Source: Bacillota bacterium
GTDB taxonomy: Bacteria > Bacillota > Peptococcia > Peptococcales > Peptococcaceae
Assembly: GCA_023443145.1 (NCBI GenBank)
Contig: JAEZVS010000008.1
Location: 1 to 13,631, forward strand
Length of the DNA stretch: 13,631 nt
Direction of reading: 5' to 3'
Positions 1 to 6,827 of this stretch are shown here, one piece after another (the first letter of the stretch is position 1; every line of letters starts with the position of its first letter). The notes beneath the pieces are model-generated. The model saw only the letters and a list, made by a program, of their open reading frames with translations, was not told where the DNA came from and searched no databases. The position numbers and the translations under genes were made by a program.

Positions 1-515
1 GCTTTATGATTGAGCTCGTCTAAAAGCGTCAAACGAGCGGTATCGCCGTTTTTCTCATAGATCAGATAAAGGGCGCCTAAAACCGCCGCCACAGCAAAAG
101 CCACATAAGCAATAATAGCGGTAAGCACGTGAGCGCTCAGCCATACGCTTTGAAGCGCCGGCATGATCGGGTCATCTGAATGAGGCACCGAAACAGAAAG
201 CGCCAAGGACAAGAAAACGCTCAGTGTCATCCCTAAAGTAAACGTCGGCATCACTAAACGCTTGCGCAGCAGGAAAAAGGCGAGCACCAAAAACACAACG
301 AACGCTTGACAGAATTCATATAACCCTGAAAGGGGAAAGCGAGACAAATGCACACCACGCATCACAAGAGCCACCAACGTCAATACGCCTGACAAGGCCA
401 GAACAAGCGCTGCCAATCGTTCAATTTTTTCAGGGCGCAGCCAAAAGGCCGCCAGTGCAACCAGTGTCGCCAATCCTCCTACGGCGGTGGCAACATATAG
501 AATCATTTCCGACAT
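1..515 (-). CDS. ccsA: Cytochrome c biogenesis protein CcsA/ResC, N-terminal part (runs off left edge)
   Basis: Translation of the minus strand from the ATG at 515 stays open to base 1 (171 codons), so the gene is cut by the window edge. The visible part is almost entirely membrane segments: about residues 3-22, 30-49, 64-83, 87-104 and 120-142. A His-Val pair (SAHVL) near residue 120 begins a membrane helix, as in the CcsA/ResC family, where conserved histidines contact haem. The diagnostic tryptophan-rich WWD loop would lie further downstream, outside the window. CcsA with ResB forms the System II haem exporter and synthetase that attaches haem to apocytochromes on the outer face of the membrane. 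Its start overlaps the resB stop by 13 bases, so translation is probably coupled. The partner gene and the multihaem cytochromes upstream in the same operon make the call firm. Confidence 0.88.
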   Translation of the reverse strand, partial: MSEMILYVATAVGGLATLVALAAFWLRPEKIERLAALVLALSGVLTLVALVMRGVHLSRFPLSGLYEFCQAFVVFLVLAFFLLRKRLVMPTFTLGMTLSVFLSLALSVSVPHSDDPIMPALQSVWLSAHVLTAIIAYVAFAVAAVLGALYLIYEKNGDTARLTLLDELNHK

Positions 516-1510
516 GAGTGACTCCTTTTCTTTGGTATGGCATAACGAAGCAACAACCCTACACAAGACAGAATAAAGCCAAGAAAGACAATGGGTATTC
601 CCGCATCAAACTTAATGCGCAAACCGCTATAAGGCTCAAATTTTTCAAAGTGAATCTCGCGCCCTGCTAGGTTGGCCTGCTCACCCGGCGACAGATACAC
701 CAAGTCGGAAAGTTGAGAGCCGCTTTCTACAGCCGCCACCAGGATCGGATGGCGGGGTTCTGCTGTGACTGATTTTAAACGACCGCTGGCCATGTCAAAA
801 TTAGGAACAAACATCGTGGCCAGGTCGGCATCTTCACCCAAGTCCAGGGTTTCGCCTTCTTTCAGATTAAAAGGAACCTTTTTGCCCTGATTCTCTATGG
901 TGCCGGACACTTCCCACCCGTAGCTTTCCTGATAGATCGTAACAAATTTTTTGCGCAGGGGATGATTCACTGAAATGGTGGCTTCATCCTCTTTTCCTTT
1001 TTTAGATGTAAAAGCCAACGCACATTCATATTGAGAGGCACTGCCATTGTCGTACCAGTGAATGGTAAAATCATGCACGGCCACTTTTGCACCCGCAAGC
1101 GCGCCGTTTTTTAATGTAACGCTATCGTCCGGCGCAAGTTTTACATCTTCTTTCGCACCGGTAAGACCGCCAATGCCGGCGCCCATAATAATAATCACAA
1201 ACGACACATGCAAAAGAATTGAACCCAATTTCTGTACTGTGAACGGTCTTTTGCATCGCATGACGGCACAACCGGTCAACATCAAACACAGCCAGATACC
1301 CAGCGCCAAGAACCAAGGGCTATGGTAAAGGTTGGCAAGGCCGGTGGCCATTAAAACTTTAGCCAGCAGAGGCCCGTAATGCGCTTCGTAAAATGCGGGA
1401 TCTTGATTTTGAGAAATAATGCTTCCCAGCGCCGCTAAGGCACTGAGAAGCATTAAAAATTTTATGGTGGTTCCCATTGAAAACCAACGCTGCCAATTCT
1501 TTTTTTTCAT
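503..1510 (-). CDS. resB: Cytochrome c biogenesis protein ResB/Ccs1
   Basis: This 335-aa protein is the ResB (Ccs1, CcsB) half of the System II cytochrome c synthetase, which holds apocytochrome and haem at the membrane so the thioether bonds can form. Four hydrophobic segments are visible, near residues 13-33, 65-82, 97-117 and 304-322. A hydrophilic extracytoplasmic domain of about 180 residues lies between segments three and four, which is the ResB layout. His101 in the third segment (LLHVSF) matches the family's conserved membrane histidine. The length is at the short end of the family. The start has an upstream GAAGGA about 9 bases away. The gene follows nrfA by 28 bases and overlaps ccsA by 13 bases. 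Pairing with nrfHA in one operon implies a dedicated role in maturing these nine-haem products, as in other ammonifiers. Confidence 0.92.
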   Translation of the reverse strand: MKKKNWQRWFSMGTTIKFLMLLSALAALGSIISQNQDPAFYEAHYGPLLAKVLMATGLANLYHSPWFLALGIWLCLMLTGCAVMRCKRPFTVQKLGSILLHVSFVIIIMGAGIGGLTGAKEDVKLAPDDSVTLKNGALAGAKVAVHDFTIHWYDNGSASQYECALAFTSKKGKEDEATISVNHPLRKKFVTIYQESYGWEVSGTIENQGKKVPFNLKEGETLDLGEDADLATMFVPNFDMASGRLKSVTAEPRHPILVAAVESGSQLSDLVYLSPGEQANLAGREIHFEKFEPYSGLRIKFDAGIPIVFLGFILSCVGLLLRYAIPKKRSHSCRK

Positions 1511-1538
1511 AAATGAGAATCCTTCTTTAAAGATAAGA

Positions 1539-2819
1539 TCAGGATTTTTCCGGAAGCTTACCGCCGGCTTTCAAAATAGCTTCTGTGGCTTGGCGGGTCG
1601 CAATTTGACAATAATCAATGCCTCGCGCCAAATCTTGCATGGAGCGATCCGGATTATGGAACCCAAGGCCGTTGGTGACCATGACGCAGTCCATATAATA
1701 CTGGCCGTAGCGATGATTTTGTTGTGCCTTCTTTAAAAGTTCCTGATCCACACCGGGGGTGTTTTTTGCCGCTTCCAGCGTTTTTATGGTTTCAGTAACC
1801 ACTTCACCGGCGCGATCTTCCATATCCTTGGTGTTCTTTTGAATATTACGCACCCGATCAGTCAGCCATTCTTTGCTTTCACGATGGCACGTCATGCAGC
1901 TTTGTTCCATGTTGTCCAGCGGACTGCCCACATTGTGCGACGAAAACTTCTGATTGCCGGCCTTCATATACGGCATATGGCAATCTGCGCAAGTGACGCC
2001 GGCTGATTCATGCACCGAGCCTTTAAAATATTCGTATTCTTCATGGCGCGGTTTGACCAGAGGCGTACCACTATCAGGATGTACCCACTCGGTATAGCCA
2101 ATTTTATCGTAGTAGCGCAATTGGTCTTCTGCAGTTAGACCTTCATCCCAAGGGAAGGTGACTTTGTTGGTGTCATTGGGGAAATAATAGGTGACATGAC
2201 ACTGTGCACAGACCAAGGTGCGTTTTTCTTGACGAGATGCTTTGGATAGATCAATACCGCGGCGAGACATGGCCTCAATAAGCGGTGGTTGACGCACCGT
2301 TAGTTCATTGGTTTTGGGATCATGACAATTATAGCAGCCTACCGGATATTTCAGCTGGTCGTTGATTTCTTTGAAAGACATTTTGTAATACTCATCGCCA
2401 TATTTGGCCACCAGCCCCGGAATTTGCGAGGACTTACATGTATTGCAAGCTGCCTGATGCCCTTTCCAGCGCACAGGATTGATGTCGCGAATATCATCCA
2501 GCATGAAAGCGTGACCGCGGGGATGGTTAAATTCCTCAGCATAACCTGTCCCTTTATACATCAATTTTAAATAGGGCATATCCTCAAAATGAGATGGTTT
2601 TTCTGTATTCTCCTTGGTTTGCAAATAAGTTTCATACTGGGCGGGATAGTTGACACCCCAAGCCGCCGGATCTTCCATATTTTTTTCATCAATGGGCTTT
2701 ATGGTGGTTTGCTGCCATTCGGTGTTGTGACCGAAAAACAGACCGGCACAAACGCCAATGACCAACGCCGCCACACATGCCGTCAGGCCAATGAGCCCCC
2801 ATTTACTCCTCGTTTTCAT
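1539..2819 (-). CDS. nrfA: Pentaheme cytochrome c nitrite reductase NrfA (ammonia-forming)
   Basis: NrfA reduces nitrite to ammonium with six electrons outside the cytoplasmic membrane. This 426-aa protein has the full haem set: the catalytic CXXCK site at residues 125-129 (CNTCK, Lys as proximal ligand) and four CXXCH sites at 162-166, 204-208, 277-281 and 308-312. Active-site residues are recognisable by position: Arg176 after haem 2, Tyr211 after haem 3, and His295 between haems 4 and 5. An uncleaved-looking hydrophobic segment at residues 9-30 suggests an N-terminal anchor or signal. The residue just before Tyr211 is Thr210, where calcium-binding NrfA enzymes carry the Glu ligand. The start overlaps the nrfH stop in an ATGA arrangement, so the two are translationally coupled. 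Electrons come from NrfH, and resB-ccsA downstream mature it. Confidence 0.97.
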   Translation of the reverse strand: MKTRSKWGLIGLTACVAALVIGVCAGLFFGHNTEWQQTTIKPIDEKNMEDPAAWGVNYPAQYETYLQTKENTEKPSHFEDMPYLKLMYKGTGYAEEFNHPRGHAFMLDDIRDINPVRWKGHQAACNTCKSSQIPGLVAKYGDEYYKMSFKEINDQLKYPVGCYNCHDPKTNELTVRQPPLIEAMSRRGIDLSKASRQEKRTLVCAQCHVTYYFPNDTNKVTFPWDEGLTAEDQLRYYDKIGYTEWVHPDSGTPLVKPRHEEYEYFKGSVHESAGVTCADCHMPYMKAGNQKFSSHNVGSPLDNMEQSCMTCHRESKEWLTDRVRNIQKNTKDMEDRAGEVVTETIKTLEAAKNTPGVDQELLKKAQQNHRYGQYYMDCVMVTNGLGFHNPDRSMQDLARGIDYCQIATRQATEAILKAGGKLPEKS

Positions 2820-3376
2820 ACGCGCTGTCCCCCTTTGTTATCGTTTAATTGCTGTTTGAATGACATTTTCCGCATTTCTTCGGCGCCTTGGCCCCAATCA
2901 ACATAGCCCAAATCTTTGGCTGTCATATTGGGTTTAACACCGTGCGGCGTGTTGCGATGACAGTCAAAGCAATATTTGCCGCCATCGGTCATGGTGTCGC
3001 CGATTTGATTCAGCAATCCTTCGTGACACCGGACGCAGTTTTCTTGGATAATGTCTTTTGCGTGATCGCTGGCCTTAATTTCGTAAGGGTCTTTATTGCG
3101 AATCACGCCAATCATATCAATGGTTCCTGTCCAGGCTTTGTTGAAAGCGCCGCGAACTAAAGAATGCGGCACATGGCAATCGCCGCAGGTGGCATTAATC
3201 TTATGCGCCGAATGGGTATAGGTATCTACTTGCGGTTGCATAACGTGGCAACTTCCACAAAATTCTGTACCGTCCAGTCCTAAAGCCGGTATCTTTAAGC
3301 AAAGCACCAAACAAAAACCGATGACCATCAACGCCAATAGCCGAATGGCATATTTCAGCCATGGTCGCTTTTTCAC
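2816..3376 (-). CDS. nrfH: Tetraheme quinol dehydrogenase NrfH (NapC/NirT family), GTG start preferred
   Basis: NrfH is the membrane-anchored cytochrome that oxidises menaquinol and passes electrons to NrfA. One hydrophobic helix (about residues 10-32 from the GTG start) is followed by four haem sites: CGSCH at 40-44 with Met46 in the CXXCHxM form typical of NrfH haem 1, then CGDCH at 64-68, CVRCH at 114-118 and CFDCH at 136-140. The longest frame begins at an ATG at 3391, but the Shine-Dalgarno sequence GGAGGTG lies inside that extension. It sits 8 bases before the GTG at 3376, which gives a 186-aa protein beginning with MKKRPW. That is still some 20-30 residues longer than many NrfH proteins, with the extra length at the C-terminus. 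It is the first gene of the nrf operon, and its stop overlaps the nrfA start. Confidence 0.94.
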   Translation of the reverse strand: MKKRPWLKYAIRLLALMVIGFCLVLCLKIPALGLDGTEFCGSCHVMQPQVDTYTHSAHKINATCGDCHVPHSLVRGAFNKAWTGTIDMIGVIRNKDPYEIKASDHAKDIIQENCVRCHEGLLNQIGDTMTDGGKYCFDCHRNTPHGVKPNMTAKDLGYVDWGQGAEEMRKMSFKQQLNDNKGGQRV

Positions 3377-3411
3377 TGCCATCACCTCCATGAGCAGTCT
3401 AATTTTATTTT

Positions 3412-3440
3412 ATTATAGCATGCTGAAATTTTTTCCGATA
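3412..3440 (-). promoter_or_regulatory. Candidate promoter of the nrf operon
   Basis: A perfect TATAAT (3412-3417, minus strand) lies about 36 bases before the preferred nrfH start. The hexamer 17 bases upstream (TATCGG, 3435-3440) is a poor -35 box, which suggests an activator-dependent promoter. Two direct TTGAG repeats lie further upstream (3459-3479). No clear FNR or CRP palindrome is visible. Confidence 0.5.
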
Positions 3441-3485
3441 TTTGGCTTTTTCCGTATCTCAACATAAATTTGCTCAATATATGAC

Positions 3486-3523
3486 AAAAGCCCACCTGTT
3501 TAGAAAAATTCCAAACAGATGGG
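3486..3523 (-). terminator. Rho-independent terminator of the nitrilase-DUF503 unit
   Basis: Arms at 3491-3501 and 3513-3523 form an 11-bp stem with one G-U wobble when read on the minus strand, followed by CTTTTG. It lies 92 bases after the DUF503 stop and separates that unit from the nrf operon promoter. Confidence 0.75.
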
Positions 3524-3614
3524 GGTTCATCTCGATTGCTCGATCATTTCTTGTTTCTTTTTCTGTAAGCCGCGACTGTCCTGCATGCGCTGCCGATTAT
3601 TAAGAAACCGGCAT

Positions 3615-3896
3615 TTACAACAGTTCTTTCGCCTTGATCATCACTTCACCGCTGGCGCGGCTGTTGCAGAAAGCCAGCAACTTCTCCATTTCTTGATGAG
3701 CCTTGTTGTCACCGGGGGCCAACCCACAAATTTCTATTTCTGCCAGCTGCCATTTGTCGCGGTGATCACCTTCGGTGACAGACACATTGAAATGCTTTCT
3801 GAGAAGCGTCACCAAACTTTTAAGTTCCTTGCGTTTGTCTTTTAAAGATCCCGCCCATTCAATATGCCAATAAAGCGCCAAATAGTAGATGGTCAT
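3615..3896 (-). CDS. DUF503 family protein (YlxP-like)
   Basis: This small protein of about 93 residues matches the DUF503/YlxP pattern. It has a short beta strand at the N-terminus, then SLKDKRKELKSL at about residues 17-28, then FNVSV and a following HRDKW segment, with a mixed alpha/beta C-terminal half. YlxP in other Firmicutes is often encoded near translation factors, and its biochemical role is not settled. Here it sits directly behind the nitrilase gene. The longest frame begins with GTG at 3899, but the GGAGG is 7 bases from the ATG at 3896, so the ATG is the more likely start. The Shine-Dalgarno overlaps the end of the upstream gene, which points to coupled translation in a two-gene operon. 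The family assignment is fairly certain and the function is unknown. Confidence 0.78.
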   Translation of the reverse strand: MTIYYLALYWHIEWAGSLKDKRKELKSLVTLLRKHFNVSVTEGDHRDKWQLAEIEICGLAPGDNKAHQEMEKLLAFCNSRASGEVMIKAKELL

Positions 3897-3900
3897 CACC

Positions 3901-4698
3901 TTACCTCCTATTTAGAGGAATTTGAGCCCGCACATCCCGGATGCTTTGTTTGTCTAAATCCACTATAGCCACGCCCGCACCGGTGCCCATATCTGAACGC
4001 ACCGTAGCCCAAGGGTCACAGCAAAGAGAATGGGCCCAGCTGGTGTAGTTGCCGCCTGTTTGACGCGCTTGAGCCACACCGATGGACCAGCACTGAAAAT
4101 CCATTGCCCGCGCACGGAACAGCAGCTGCCAATGCAAAGGCCCTGTCGTGGGATTAAATGCCGCCGGATAAATAAACGCCTCTGCTCCGGCCTCGTGCAT
4201 CATGCGGGCTTGTTCCACAAAACGCACATCAAAACAAATGCCCAAACCCCACATCCACTCCAGAGCGGAAAAAACGGTAGGCCCTTCGCCGGGCGAGAGC
4301 ACATCCGATTCTTTGAATCGTTGCCCGCCTTTGATGTCAATATCAAAAAGATGCCATTTGCGATGGCGCGCCAATTGAACCCCTGTGCCGTCAAACACAT
4401 AGGCCGTGTTATAAATGCGGCCGGATTCGTCTTGTTCGGAAATAGAACCGCCCACCAATATTATGTTCCATTTTTGTGCCCAGCCGCTCATGGCCTGCCA
4501 GGTGGGCCCGCCTGACGGTTCGCTATAATCGCGAAAAACCGCTGTATCATAGGGTGTATTCCACATTTCAGGCAATATCACCAGTTGGGCGCCTTCCGAC
4601 GCCGCACGGCTGATCATTTTCTCAGCCGTGGCGATGTTGTTTTCTTTGCTCGCAGTGACAGGCATCTGAACCATACCTACACGGATGTTTTCCATCAT
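3901..4698 (-). CDS. Carbon-nitrogen hydrolase (nitrilase superfamily), omega-amidase-like
   Basis: The 265-aa protein has the nitrilase-superfamily catalytic triad in order: Glu44 (LPEMW), Lys114 (HRKWHLFD) and Cys155 (GICFDVRF). The run after the lysine, HLFDIDIKGG followed by an F-x-E-S segment and LSPG, is typical of the Nit2/YafV omega-amidase branch. That branch hydrolyses alpha-ketoglutaramate and alpha-ketosuccinamate to the keto acid and ammonia, clearing by-products of glutamine and asparagine transamination. The exact substrate cannot be read from sequence; another short-chain amide is possible. The protein lacks a signal peptide and is probably cytosolic. The start at 4698 has AAGGAG 7 bases upstream. 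Two bases separate its stop from the DUF503 ORF. Its promoter may be embedded in the terminator of the upstream gene. Confidence 0.88.
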   Translation of the reverse strand: MMENIRVGMVQMPVTASKENNIATAEKMISRAASEGAQLVILPEMWNTPYDTAVFRDYSEPSGGPTWQAMSGWAQKWNIILVGGSISEQDESGRIYNTAYVFDGTGVQLARHRKWHLFDIDIKGGQRFKESDVLSPGEGPTVFSALEWMWGLGICFDVRFVEQARMMHEAGAEAFIYPAAFNPTTGPLHWQLLFRARAMDFQCWSIGVAQARQTGGNYTSWAHSLCCDPWATVRSDMGTGAGVAIVDLDKQSIRDVRAQIPLNRR

Positions 4699-4726
4699 CT
4701 GTCGACTCCTTCCCGGGCCAAACGCA

Positions 4727-4755
4727 ATTATGCAAAAAGCGCCACCCCATGGCAG
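4727..4755 (-). promoter_or_regulatory. Candidate promoter of the nitrilase gene, inside the preceding terminator
   Basis: On the minus strand CTGCCA (4750-4755), a 17-base spacer and CATAAT (4727-4732) form a moderate promoter. The -35 box and spacer are the terminator hairpin of the upstream gene. Transcription would begin about 20 bases before the nitrilase start codon. Read-through is the alternative source of nitrilase mRNA. Confidence 0.4.
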
Positions 4756-4760
4756 CGCTT
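4733..4760 (-). terminator. Rho-independent terminator after the MazG-like gene
   Basis: Read on the minus strand, AAGCGC-TG-CCA pairs with TGGCGCTT around a short GGGG-type loop with a small bulge, and is followed by a run of five T. It starts 5 bases after the MazG-like stop codon. Confidence 0.75.
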
Positions 4761-4764
4761 GTCT

Positions 4765-5106
4765 TTATTGTGCAGGACGTTTGCGTTCGTGAATTTCTTC
4801 CAACAAATATTTCTTAGTGAAGCCGCCGCGGCGCTCGCGCTTTTCAAGGCGCAACCGATCCAATTCGTCAAAACTGGAACCTCGGGCTTCGGCAATGGCG
4901 TGAATGACTTCCAGCACATCGGCCAATTTGGCCATATCTTTGCTGATTTGATATTCCACCAGCTCTTCATCTAATTTTTCGTCCAATGCATCAATAAAGC
5001 GCTCATGATCATCAATCACACAATGCACGCAAGCATCGCCCCCGGCAACGATGGCATCGGGGACACAGTCACGCACCAGTTTGTTATAAATTCGCTTGTC
5101 CATCAT
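4765..5106 (-). CDS. MazG-like (phosphoribosyl-ATP pyrophosphohydrolase type) nucleotide hydrolase
   Basis: This 113-aa cytosolic protein belongs to the all-alpha NTP pyrophosphohydrolase group close to COG4997. The N-terminal YNKLVRDxVPD (residues 7-17) is the family signature. Metal-binding acidic residues are visible at Glu47, Glu48 and Glu51 (DEELVEY), and at Asp63 and Glu66 (LADVLEV). The C-terminal EKRERRGGF segment is also typical. Members are thought to remove non-canonical nucleoside triphosphates (house-cleaning), but the substrate is not predictable here. Position 60, often acidic in the second metal helix, is Lys. There are tandem ATG codons; AGAGG lies 4 bases from the first (5106) and 7 from the second (5103), so the second is slightly favoured. 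It is a single-gene unit with its own promoter and terminator, divergent from the metallophosphoesterase. Confidence 0.8.
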   Translation of the reverse strand: MMDKRIYNKLVRDCVPDAIVAGGDACVHCVIDDHERFIDALDEKLDEELVEYQISKDMAKLADVLEVIHAIAEARGSSFDELDRLRLEKRERRGGFTKKYLLEEIHERKRPAQ

Positions 5107-5141
5107 TCAACCTCTTTTCCCTGAGTGAATTACCTGATTAT

Positions 5142-5170
5142 AGTATAGCAAGTTTTTTCTTTCTTGTCAG
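5142..5170 (-). promoter_or_regulatory. Sigma-70 type promoter of the MazG-like gene
   Basis: On the minus strand CTGACA (5165-5170), 17 bases, then TATACT (5142-5147), with TGC just before it as an extended -10. Each box matches five of six consensus bases. Confidence 0.8.
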
Positions 5171-5195
5171 GACTTTTATCTGCCGGCGTTCATTC

Positions 5196-5224
5196 TTGAC
5201 AGTGCCAAAAGCGAATGCTAGCAT
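5196..5224 (+). promoter_or_regulatory. Sigma-70 type promoter of the metallophosphoesterase gene
   Basis: A perfect TTGACA (5196-5201), a 17-base spacer and TAGCAT (5219-5224) with a TGC extended -10. Transcription would begin near 5231, downstream of the two upstream start-codon candidates (5196 and 5229), so the protein must begin later. Confidence 0.75.
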
Positions 5225-5273
5225 AAATATGACAGCGTTCTACCCAAATGACATTGAACGAAAGGAGCTTCCC

Positions 5274-6113
5274 GTGCGCATCGGTTTTATTGGTGATTTA
5301 CATATGGACTACAACACACACCATGATTTTTTAAATGCCTTTCAGGCTGTTTGTCATGATTTGCACTTAGACAAAATTGTCTTTTGCGGCGACACCACCA
5401 CCGGTGCTTTAAAGGCTCTGCGCTTTTACGATGAGCTGCAAAGCCGGGTAGACGCCACAGTGCTGCAGATCCCCGGCAATCATGAGCTTTACTCTGTAGA
5501 AGACATGTGTGCTTCCGAATGCTTAGATGCCGATGAATATATGGATATTCTTTTGAACCATCCTCGCAATTCGCTTTTTCGAAACCCCATTGTTTCCGGT
5601 GATTGGTGCATTATAGGCGGCCCCAGTTGGTATGATTACTCATTGCACAAAAATTACCTGCGCATGGATGAAGCCGCTAAAAAACGTTTTTTACACCGCA
5701 ACCCCGAATACAAATACATTCAGGATTCCGGTCAAAATCCTTACATTAATGAAAAAATTACCGCCAAAAGTCTGATTCTCATGGAACGGCAGCTGCGCAC
5801 CATTCGTGAGCGGCCCGATGGCGGACGCTACAAAATTTGCTCATGCATCCACATGCTGCCTTTAGCGGAAATGTATAAATCCTCACACATTTGGGGTACG
5901 ACGGTGGCCTTCATGGGCAGCAAATATTTTGCTGAACTTTATGAAGAATATGGGGTGGACCTTTGCATCTGTGCCCACTCCCATATCCGCAAAACACTTG
6001 TCAAAAACGGCACCACCTACACCAATGTATCGTTGGGTCATAATTTTAAGTGGATTCACAAGACCAGCCTTTACAACGAAGTTTTAGAAACCATTTATGT
6101 ATTGAATGTATAA
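5274..6113 (+). CDS. Calcineurin-like metallophosphoesterase, GTG start at 5274
   Basis: The 279-aa protein carries the metallophosphoesterase motif set (numbered from the GTG): Asp8-x-His10 (GDLH), Asp40 in CGDTT, Asn69-His70 in PGNHE, His193 (SCIHM) and the C-terminal His235-x-His237. The last motif reads AHSH where the family usually has GHxH. These residues bind two metal ions, and the enzyme should hydrolyse a phosphomono- or diester in the cytosol; its substrate is unknown. The open frame extends to 5196, but that extension contains the promoter. AAAGGAG lies 7 bases before the GTG, and translation then begins MRIGFIGDLH, as is normal for this family. It is a monocistronic unit between a clean promoter and a strong terminator. 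A long insert between the GNHE and the fourth motif carries many aromatic residues. Confidence 0.85.
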   Translation: MRIGFIGDLHMDYNTHHDFLNAFQAVCHDLHLDKIVFCGDTTTGALKALRFYDELQSRVDATVLQIPGNHELYSVEDMCASECLDADEYMDILLNHPRNSLFRNPIVSGDWCIIGGPSWYDYSLHKNYLRMDEAAKKRFLHRNPEYKYIQDSGQNPYINEKITAKSLILMERQLRTIRERPDGGRYKICSCIHMLPLAEMYKSSHIWGTTVAFMGSKYFAELYEEYGVDLCICAHSHIRKTLVKNGTTYTNVSLGHNFKWIHKTSLYNEVLETIYVLNV

Positions 6114-6140
6114 AAAAAGAGACCTTGCGGTCTCTTTTGA
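6113..6140. terminator. Bidirectional terminator between convergent genes
   Basis: A perfect 10-bp stem (6115-6124 with 6129-6138) around a TTGC loop has four T on the plus strand and seven T on the minus strand. It begins at the metallophosphoesterase stop and lies about 75 bases beyond the CBS-protein stop, so it can serve both. Confidence 0.88.
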
Positions 6141-6215
6141 TATGCACTTTTCCTCAAATACTCTCCCCCAACAGAAGCGCAAAAACAGCGACTATCCAAC
6201 AAGGCTTTATTCACA

Positions 6216-6716
6216 TCAGCTTTTAACAATGCTTTCCAACTCTTTATCCAAATTATATTCAAAAAGATATCGAACCATCATAGAGCGACTGAGCACGCCC
6301 ACCACATGATGATCGGCATCGATCACCGGCACTTTTTTAATGCGCTTCTTACTTAGGAAACGGCAGGCATCGTCAAATTTATCGTCGGCATACACCGTCA
6401 CCACCTTGCGCGTGGCAAGATTCATAATGGGTTCCTCTTCCAGTTCTTCTTTCAGCTGACCGATGGCCGCCAGATCTTCTTCAGAGAGTTCGCCGAAGTT
6501 TGCCGCAAATAATGGATCATGACGCTTGCCCAACTGAAACACATAAGTCATTAAATCGCCATCGCTGACAAATCCTTTCAGATCGCCTTGATCATCTATA
6601 ATCGGCACGGCCGATATGCCTTTTTCTGTGAGATAACGCATGGCATAGGCCACACTGTCGTTGGGACGTACATAATAAATATCCGTGGCCATCACATCGG
6701 ACACTCTAAATTCCAT
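6216..6716 (-). CDS. Protein with two CBS domains
   Basis: This 166-aa protein is little more than a tandem CBS (Bateman) module. CBS 1 spans about residues 6-62, with VSDVMATD at its start and the GISAVPIID and FVSDGDLM strands. CBS 2 spans about 105-160, with IKKVPVIDADHHVVGVLSRSMM. An acidic helical linker of about 40 residues, rich in Glu, joins them. Such modules bind adenine nucleotides and usually regulate a partner protein, but no fused effector domain is present, so the target is unknown. The longest frame starts with TTG at 6740, but GGGAG lies 6 bases before the ATG at 6716, where the protein begins MEFRVSDVM, as CBS proteins do. It has its own promoter, divergent from the thioesterase gene. 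Confidence 0.86.
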   Translation of the reverse strand: MEFRVSDVMATDIYYVRPNDSVAYAMRYLTEKGISAVPIIDDQGDLKGFVSDGDLMTYVFQLGKRHDPLFAANFGELSEEDLAAIGQLKEELEEEPIMNLATRKVVTVYADDKFDDACRFLSKKRIKKVPVIDADHHVVGVLSRSMMVRYLFEYNLDKELESIVKS

Positions 6717-6776
6717 TGGGCTCTCCCACCTTTCCACCAATAAGGGAAACCTTTCGTAATTCTTTATTATTTTATT

Positions 6777-6805
6777 ATTATACCTAATTTTGGTTTATAT
6801 TTCCA
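6777..6805 (-). promoter_or_regulatory. Promoter of the CBS-domain gene
   Basis: On the minus strand TGGAAA (6800-6805), a 17-base spacer and a perfect TATAAT (6777-6782). It lies in the AT-rich divergent region shared with the thioesterase gene. No comparably good plus-strand promoter stands out for the latter. Confidence 0.65.
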
Positions 6806-6827
6806 GAAATTTTTTGGAGGATACATC

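Noticed and set aside
3527..3586. 19-aa minus-strand frame between the DUF503 gene and its terminator
   Set aside because: No ribosome binding site and low-complexity Lys/Gln content.
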